From: Gymnopilus junonius
Lineage: Eukaryota > Basidiomycota > Agaricomycetes > Agaricales > Galerinaceae
Direction: 5' to 3'
Assembly (NCBI GenBank): GCA_015501075.1
Contig: JADNYJ010000001.1
Span: 1,426,001-1,490,000, forward strand
Length of the DNA: 64,000 nucleotides
The notes beneath the pieces are model-generated. The model saw only the letters and a program-made list of their open reading frames with translations, did no database searches and was not told the DNA's origin. Positions within the stretch are counted from its first letter, which is position 1. The number at the start of each line of letters is the position of its first letter. Below are positions 58,321 to 64,000 of the stretch, piece after piece. The translations under genes and the position numbers were made by a program.

Positions 58321-61300
58321 TTGATCTTCTCCTTCCCTTTAAGGTTATGTTTGGTGAAGTTTGATGTGACTTGAGCCAAACGGAGTAATTCTTGTTCCGA
58401 GGGAAGCGAGTGATCGACACCTGTTGTGAATTGACCGGGTTTTAGGGTTGCTTGCAGGATCCGTCGTGGTGCCTGCGGATGCTTTTTATAGAATTCTTTA
58501 ATTAATTCCGGAGCATCGTTGTCCATCCTTGAGGCAAGTTCCCATAGTTGGTGTGTGTTTCCGTCAGGTAGAATCCATGTGACAAAGAATTCAAGGCGTC
58601 CGTTTGTCATCTTTGCCTGTGTGATTTCGGAGGCATTCCAGTTGTCTCCTCGGACATGTAGTGTGACACGGGGCAGTTTCCGGTTGAACTCATCTTCTTT
58701 AACCCGTTTAAGTTTTGAGACATGGAAGGAGTTGTGGATTTTCCAGGAAGGCGGGAGTTCAAGCCTGTAAGCGACGTTTGAGATTTTCTCCGTGATTTTG
58801 AATGGTCCTTCATGAATTATGTCCAGTTTCTTTTTTGGCCTTCCGGTATTGATGTCTTTCATGTCTAGCCAGACTTTGTCACCGACATTGTATTCCTCTG
58901 GTTTCCTTTTCTTATCGTAAAACCGTTTCATGTCCTCGTTGGTTTTTTCCATTGCAGATCGGGTTTCCTCGTGTATTTTTGCCATATGTTCGGCAAATTG
59001 TTGAGCATGGTTTTCCCCTTGTTCAAGATGTTGTCCGGTGGAAGATGGTTCTATTCCCGATTTGACATGGTAGCCTTTGGTTGCGAAGAAAGGAGAGGTT
59101 CCTATAGCTGAGTGTATATGGTTGTTGTAGGAAAATTCTGCAATTGGAAGCCAGGAAGCCCAGTCGTTTTGATGCCAATTCGTAAACATCCTTAAATAGG
59201 CTTCTATTTCCTGATTTGCTCTTTCTGTTTGTCCATCGGTTTGGGGATGGTAGGCTGAGGAAATATTCTGATTGATACCTAGAATTTTGCAAAGGTGTTT
59301 CATGAATTTTGAGGCGAACTGGGGTCCTCTGTCGCTAATAATGTCTTCGGGGAATCCTTCATGTCTCCAGATATTGTCTTTGAAAAGCCGTGCTGTTCCT
59401 TCCGAGTCGATGGTTTCATTGCATGGGATGGCATAAATCCTTTTTGCGAGCCTATCTGTTACTACCATGATTGAGTCGAATCCTTCTGAAATTGGTAGTT
59501 TGACAATAAAGTCAACCGTGATTTTCTGGAATGGCCTTTGAGGGACTGCATTAGGTGAAAGTTCTCCCTGTGGTTTCTGGGGAAAGACTTTGTTCTTTTG
59601 GCATTTTCTACAGCCATCGACGTATTTGTTCACAAATTGGGTAAGGCCTGACCACCAGTAATTTCTTGTTACTAATTCTCTGGTTTTTGCCTGTCCGGGA
59701 TGTCCTCCAATGGGTGAGTCGTGAACCGATTCCAGGATTTTAACTTGAAGATCTTTGTCGTTGACTACAATCAATCCTTCTCGGTATGTAATGCCATCTT
59801 GTTGTTTCCAGTCGGCCTTGTCTCGAGGTTTAATTGGTACTTGACCTCTCTTTTTGAGTTCTGTGACGATTTGATCTCCCATTGTTTCTACTTGTAGTGC
59901 ACCAATATGTTCTGGTGTAATGAGGATAATGTCAGAGTTGTCATTTTCAATTCCGTTTCGATGATCCGGTCGTCTTGAGAGTGCATCAGGTTTGGACATT
60001 GACTTTCCTGGGATATGTTTGAGGATGTAGTCATAGTCGGCTAAGATTCCTGACCATCTGGCTTGTCTCCTGTTTAATTTCTTGGCGGTTAGGAAGTATT
60101 CGAGGTTTTTGTGATCCGTAAAAATCTCGATTTGGTTTGAGTTTCCTAATAAGTATTGGCGCCATTCTTCAAGAGCTCTAATAATAGCCAGTAGTTCTCG
60201 GTCATGGATTTCATAGTTTCGCTCCGTTGCAGACAGTGCTTTTGATAGGAAGGCTACTGGTTTCCATTCTCCATTTTGCTTTTGAGAAAGGATTGCTCCA
60301 GTGGCATAATCGCTTGCGTCTGCTTCTACCTTGAATGGATCTTTATCTGTCGGGATTAAAAGGACTGGTTGGGATGCGAGTTTGCTTTTAATGGTGTCAA
60401 AAGCATTTTCTTCTCTGGTTGTCCAGTTCCATTTCTTGTCTTTTTGGGTAAGATTCCATAAAGGCCTTGCTGTTGTCGCGAATCCTTCTATGAAGTTCCT
60501 GTAGAAATTGCAAAATCCCAAGAATTGTTGTATGTCTTTGACTGTATTGGGAATAGGCCATTTGGCAATTGCTTCAACCTTTTTTGGATCCATTCGGATT
60601 TCTCCGTTTTTGACAATGAGTCCCAAGTATTCGACTTCCATTTGTTCGAATGTGCACTTTTCTGGTTTTAGGTAAAGACCGTTTTCTTCCAATATTGCAA
60701 GTACTTGTTTGACAATTTCTTGGTGCTCGGCCATTGTCTTGGTGTAAACAAGAATGTCGTCCATGTATACCATTACAACTCCTTTTCGGATCAGGTTTCT
60801 GAGGAGATTGTTCATCATTGCTTGGAACGTGGCCGGGGAATTGCATAATCCAAAGAACATGACGGTTGGTTCAAAAAGTCCATAAGGTGTTAGGAATGCA
60901 GCTTTTTGTTCATCGCCTTCCTTGATGCGAACATTATTGAATCCCCAGCGTATGTCCATTTTTGTGAAGTATTTTGCCCCTTTGAGTTTTGAGATTAACT
61001 CCGAAATGAGTGGTAAGGGATAAGCATTTTTCACAGTGGCAGAGTTGAGTGCTCGGTAATCTTGAACTGGTCTGAGTTTTCCGTCCTTCTTTTTGACAAA
61101 GAAGAATCCTGATGCCCAGGGAGAGATGGATTCCCTGATTCGTCCATTGGCTAGGTTTTCTTCTAGAAAGGCTTTGACAGCTTCATCCTCCGATGGGCTA
61201 AGAGGGTATGCTTTTGTCAATTTTGCTGGTTCTGATCCTGGTTTAATGTCGATTGCATGGTCCCATGGTCTTCTCTTTGGTAGTTGCTGGAATCCTGCCT

Positions 61301-62231
61301 CTTCAAACACTTTCTTGTACATGTGATAGTGAGGTGGTACTGCCGTTTCGAAGGATTTGGGTGTCTGGTTTTTCATGTTCTCGATTTCAATTTCAGCTGC
61401 CTTGCTTCCTGTTGCGTAAATTCGGAGTTCGGGTACTTTTTCGACGTCTTCCCAGGTTCCTAGAACAGGATTTTTGAATCGTGGGAGTTCATTGAATGAT
61501 GTGTGATATATGAATTTCTCCTCTTCTTCAGGAAGTTCTTCCCTAATTGGGTTTCTTCCGCATTCAGGAGGGCATCTGTTATATTTGATGAAACCGGTTT
61601 GCCAATTGATGGATGGATTGTGCTTCGTTAGCCAGGAATGTCCGATGATGACTTCTTTTTGTCCAAGGTGTGTGACATAGAAGTTAATCCTTTCTTGATG
61701 GTCTTGATGTTGTACCATCAGTTCACATGTATGTGTGATTGATCCGGCAGAGTTGGCTGTTCCGTCGACATTATAGACAGGGATAGCGCGGTCTAGCCTT
61801 TTCGTTCTTAGTCCGTATTTCTTGACAAATTTCCAATCTAGGAAGCAGTCTGTTGCACCACTATCCAAGAGGGCTTGGATCATTTGAGAATCAAGGGTGT
61901 CCAGTTTCGTAATTTTAAGAGCCATAAACGTTGCTTGAGAGTTTAGGCTACTGATATAGAGCTTGGTCTTTTCTGTCTCGACTTTTTCAAAAACAAAAGA
62001 TGATGATATTTTTGAAGATGTGGCTACTGACAGAATATCAATCGGTCCCTCCTGTTGACCAGCAAGGGGACCTTTTAAAAACCCAAGTCTTTCTTCATTT
62101 CTTCGCGTTCTTCTTCCGTCATTTCTTGGTAGATGGCGCGGATCCTTGTTCCTCTGGCCGGGAAAACTTTCGGCTTGTCCTTGTCTGGGCAGTTTGGTGC
62201 CATATGTCCTTTCTTTTGACAGTGGTAGCAA
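58092..62231 (-). CDS. pol: Retroelement Pol polyprotein (PR-RT-RNaseH-IN-chromo)
   Basis: 1379 codons without a break. Protease LLDSGATDCF (121-130); reverse transcriptase with YPLPLISELISKLKGAKYFTKMDI and YMDD (489-492); RNase H with FKVEADASDYATGAIL and FTDHKNLEYFL (704-714); integrase zinc finger HHCC (H837, H844, C874, C877) and D907, D967, E1003 of the DDE triad in TVDFIV, SDRGPQF and QTERAN; then a C-terminal stretch (about 1200-1260) NASEITQAKMTNGRLEFFVTWILPDGNTHQLWELASRM that resembles a chromodomain. Frame is -1 relative to gag, with an overlap of about 157 bases. All catalytic residues of the polyprotein are present, so the enzymes could be active. Confidence 0.95.
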   Translation of the reverse strand: MLPLSKERTYGTKLPRQGQAESFPGQRNKDPRHLPRNDGRRTRRNEERLGFLKGPLAGQQEGPIDILSVATSSKISSSFVFEKVETEKTKLYISSLNSQATFMALKITKLDTLDSQMIQALLDSGATDCFLDWKFVKKYGLRTKRLDRAIPVYNVDGTANSAGSITHTCELMVQHQDHQERINFYVTHLGQKEVIIGHSWLTKHNPSINWQTGFIKYNRCPPECGRNPIREELPEEEEKFIYHTSFNELPRFKNPVLGTWEDVEKVPELRIYATGSKAAEIEIENMKNQTPKSFETAVPPHYHMYKKVFEEAGFQQLPKRRPWDHAIDIKPGSEPAKLTKAYPLSPSEDEAVKAFLEENLANGRIRESISPWASGFFFVKKKDGKLRPVQDYRALNSATVKNAYPLPLISELISKLKGAKYFTKMDIRWGFNNVRIKEGDEQKAAFLTPYGLFEPTVMFFGLCNSPATFQAMMNNLLRNLIRKGVVMVYMDDILVYTKTMAEHQEIVKQVLAILEENGLYLKPEKCTFEQMEVEYLGLIVKNGEIRMDPKKVEAIAKWPIPNTVKDIQQFLGFCNFYRNFIEGFATTARPLWNLTQKDKKWNWTTREENAFDTIKSKLASQPVLLIPTDKDPFKVEADASDYATGAILSQKQNGEWKPVAFLSKALSATERNYEIHDRELLAIIRALEEWRQYLLGNSNQIEIFTDHKNLEYFLTAKKLNRRQARWSGILADYDYILKHIPGKSMSKPDALSRRPDHRNGIENDNSDIILITPEHIGALQVETMGDQIVTELKKRGQVPIKPRDKADWKQQDGITYREGLIVVNDKDLQVKILESVHDSPIGGHPGQAKTRELVTRNYWWSGLTQFVNKYVDGCRKCQKNKVFPQKPQGELSPNAVPQRPFQKITVDFIVKLPISEGFDSIMVVTDRLAKRIYAIPCNETIDSEGTARLFKDNIWRHEGFPEDIISDRGPQFASKFMKHLCKILGINQNISSAYHPQTDGQTERANQEIEAYLRMFTNWHQNDWASWLPIAEFSYNNHIHSAIGTSPFFATKGYHVKSGIEPSSTGQHLEQGENHAQQFAEHMAKIHEETRSAMEKTNEDMKRFYDKKRKPEEYNVGDKVWLDMKDINTGRPKKKLDIIHEGPFKITEKISNVAYRLELPPSWKIHNSFHVSKLKRVKEDEFNRKLPRVTLHVRGDNWNASEITQAKMTNGRLEFFVTWILPDGNTHQLWELASRMDNDAPELIKEFYKKHPQAPRRILQATLKPGQFTTGVDHSLPSEQELLRLAQVTSNFTKHNLKGKEKINCHVINLNPISNLQPHANHTYTTHQTRPSCQPTPSTMPLPSSQPNMAMKTYSSFFHPKPQTRPSHPPSHQNPQCCG

Positions 62232-63171
62232 GTGATGTCTTTAATATCCATCCTTGGTCGTCCACTGCGCCTATTTCTGTCGATATCCATAGCATTTGGG
62301 TCTTTTGGCATATCGTTTCTTTGTCCTTGAGCAGTGTATCCTCTGTTGCCACTGTTCCCATTGTTCATAGGAGGGTTCGTCCTCTGCCTATATCCTTGTC
62401 CTTGGTTTTGTCCTTGCGTGAGTCGTTTTGACTTTCTGAATTGCTTGTCTAATTCAGCTGCTCTTTTGACCCAGTTTTCGATATTAATCGAACCATCTGC
62501 ATTGTTTGCTGGGAGAGGGAATGTTGTTTCCAATTTATCACGAAGGCCTTTGTTCAAGCCTCGTTTGAATTCTTGAAGTCCCGCAATTTCATTATATCCT
62601 GAGCGAATGAAATGAGAGCTGAATGCTGTCATATATTCTTCGCATGTCATGTTTCCTTGTTCCAAGACTTTGATGGCTTCTATTGCTTCTTCTTGATTGT
62701 TAAACAATCCAAAGTGTTGGGTGAACCTTGTCGTGAATTGTTCCCATGTGGTAAAGGTCTTTCCGGGATGGTAAGCCTGCTTGTGTTCTTGACAGTAATG
62801 TGAGTCTTTTGATCTCAGCATCTCTTGTCATGATTTCATCCCTGATTGCATCTGACCAGACGGTGGCTTGTTCCTGTTTTCCTCCACAATTTTTCCAATG
62901 GCATAGTAGATTTGATCCTCTAAGTCTGTGATTCATGCCATTTTGAAATATGCCTTGAGTTCCTGGATGAATGCCATGACGCGGTTTGGGTTGCCGTCAT
63001 AGGTTGCCGGTGCTTCAGGTTTGAAGTGTGTCTGTTGGATGTTGCCGTGACCTGGGGTTGACCGATTGTTTGAAGGTGGGTGTTGGTGTTGTGTTGTACA
63101 GTGACGAGATTGGCAAGTTGGGTGATTAATGCTGTTCCCATGTCAATAAGGCCAGTGATTAGGGCCTCCAT
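62075..63171 (-). pseudogene. gag: Retroelement gag, N-terminal half frame-broken
   Basis: The probable start is MEALITGLIDMGTALITQLANLV at 63171. The capsid region is split over three frames: HFKPEAPATYDGNPNRVMAFIQELKAYFKMA followed by TGA near 62936, ITDLEDQIYYAIGKI, then QATVWSDAIRDEIMTRDAE in another, and an open frame from 62821 that reads through AYHPGKTFTTWEQFTTRFTQHF, a Gln/Asn-rich linker and the nucleocapsid zinc knuckle CYHCQKKGHMAPNC to the stop at 62075. At least two frame changes and one nonsense codon block synthesis of the full Gag, so the copy is probably not autonomous, unless these are assembly errors. Confidence 0.7.
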
Positions 63172-63310
63172 TGTGAATGAGTAACCAGTCGTGAATGATC
63201 AGCAGTATTGGTTATGAGAAAGAGTTTGTGGTGAAGGGATGGGTGGGGTTCAGAAGTAGTCAAGAGCACTAGCGTAATGCTTGTGGTCAAGAGTGGTTCT
63301 GAGAGGGGGA

Positions 63311-63321
63311 AGCTTGAACTT
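63311..63321 (-). other. Putative self-primer binding site
   Basis: On the element strand, AAGTTCAAGCT starts one base after the 5' LTR. It is the exact reverse complement of AGCTTGAACTT inside the same LTR (63344-63354), which lies 34 bases after the LTR TATA box. No TGG-beginning tRNA-type PBS is present here. Confidence 0.65.
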
Positions 63322-63322
63322 A

Positions 63323-63556
63323 TGTCAGAACTAAAGCTAAACCAAGTTCAAGCTGAGGTCTATCTACTACAACCAACCAGTATTTATACTAAGTAGAGGT
63401 GTCCATATTAGTATATACGAGTGTCCATGAGGTTAACATATGGATAGAGCATGGCTACTACAGAGGCTGTGGCATAAGGAAAAGGCATGGATGATCAAAT
63501 GTAGATAAGAAGTGAAACAGGGAAAGAGGAATGAGAGAAAATGAGGATTCATGACA
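63323..63556 (-). repeat. 5' LTR of the Ty3/gypsy element
   Basis: 234 bp with TGTCAG...ATGACA ends. Carries TATTTATA at 63381-63388 (TATAAATA on the element strand) and the self-priming segment at 63344-63354. Confidence 0.9.
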
Positions 63557-63561
63557 TTGTA
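63557..63561. repeat. Target-site duplication TTGTA, copy 2
   Basis: Immediately follows the 5' LTR and matches the five bases at 57211-57215. Confidence 0.85.
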
Positions 63562-64000
63562 CTTCGTGAATGTCGAGGGAAATTGTGACAAGAGTTTTCC
63601 AATCAGCTCCAATACCTGCAACTGACGTCAAAGAACTTTTGATTAACATAGAGGAAGAAGCAAAAAAAAGCTGTGTAGAACCGACCTGCCGTCCGTGGAA
63701 GGTCCGAGAAAGTCAAAGGAAGACATGAGGTGGGCGAAGTAGCGATGAGGGAAAAAATAGCCGGAGCGTAGCTGCGAGCTCGAAGGACTCGTCCACCAAG
63801 TTGGTATCCGTCCATGGTGACGAAGCCACTACTATCTCGTTGGTGTATAGACGCTGGATGCGATAGGTCACGCCAGCGTATAGCGAACGTCTATAGTAGA
63901 AAATAGGGGAAAATTAGCACCGATAATAATGATCGGGATCGGATTGACGACAAAGACGAAGATGGAAGAAGTATCGATCGCATTCCACATAGTGTGTAGT
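63562..64000. other. Host sequence beyond the element, no gene resolved
   Basis: A minus-strand open stretch (about 63603-63860, containing FVTMDGYQLGGRVLRARSY) is protein-like but unrecognised and cut by the window edge. In the pre-insertion genome this sequence lay directly upstream of small secreted protein gene 3. Confidence 0.35.

Larger units (their letters stand above)
57216..63556 (-). mobile_element. Full-length Ty3/gypsy chromovirus LTR retrotransposon
   Basis: 6.3 kb element on the minus strand: 5' LTR 63323-63556, apparent self-primer-type PBS 63311-63321, gag (damaged) about 63171-62075, pol 62231-58092, two accessory ORFs (58320-57979 and 57921-57463), polypurine tract AAAGGGGAGG just inside the 3' LTR (about 57456-57467), 3' LTR 57216-57451. 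Flanked by TTGTA on both sides. Pol carries protease, reverse transcriptase, RNase H, integrase and a chromo-like C-terminal domain, placing it with chromoviruses (Tf1/sushi/MarY1-like group). Confidence 0.93.

Noticed and set aside
47217..63388. Shared GTATAAATACTGGT between the SSP1 promoter (47216-47229) and the 5' LTR promoter, suggesting an LTR-derived promoter
   Set aside because: Similarity does not extend beyond the TATA-centred 14 bases, so chance or general core-promoter constraint is more likely.

Overview
The window is nuclear DNA of a filamentous basidiomycete, most probably an agaricomycete. The genes are cut by many 45-60 nt GT-AG introns, the gene content is fungal (SIN-pathway Cdc14, Atg29, Spt3, a chromo/SET H3K9 methyltransferase, Tma22, YIH1/IMPACT), and relics of typical mushroom families are present (NACHT/STAND NTPase, GDSG-type trypsin fold, chromovirus retroelement). 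No tRNA, rRNA or CRISPR array was recognised.

Layout. 1-2.8 kb: Tpa1/Ofd1 dioxygenase. 2.8-7.4 kb: gene-poor, with a degenerate ~345 bp tandem repeat family. 7.4-21.8 kb: membrane protein, COA3, Cdc14, FAH-family hydrolase, succinate-semialdehyde dehydrogenase, a dead STAND NTPase, RNase III and cytochrome b5. 22.5-30.7 kb: a large FG-repeat nucleoporin with an N-terminal membrane segment, then a coiled-coil tail-anchored protein. 31.3-32.9 kb: decayed serine-peptidase-like gene. 33.5-46.4 kb: dense housekeeping block with Clr4-like methyltransferase, Nop13-like RNA-binding protein, Spt3, Ddi1, Atg29 and IMPACT/Yih1, several of them in divergent pairs with short shared promoters. 47.4-57.2 kb: three small secreted cysteine-rich paralogues interspersed with a GH5 mannanase, Tma22 and a TMEM135-like protein. 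57.2-63.6 kb: a full-length Ty3/gypsy chromovirus on the minus strand with two LTRs, a 5 bp target duplication, an intact pol, a damaged gag and two extra small ORFs after pol. Its 3' LTR lies 55 bp upstream of one secreted-protein gene, in the same orientation.

Most genes are housekeeping and do not form an operon-like system. The most unusual parts are the transmembrane FG nucleoporin, the secreted cysteine-rich trio with its retroelement neighbour, the apparent self-primed retroelement with accessory ORFs, and the 345 bp repeats.

Caution: at least eleven conserved reading frames or frame segments are broken by apparent one-base deletions, nearly all in short homopolymers, while protein similarity continues on both sides. 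This looks more like residual assembly error than true gene death. Gene limits were derived by hand-splicing and comparison with remembered family motifs; no database search was run.
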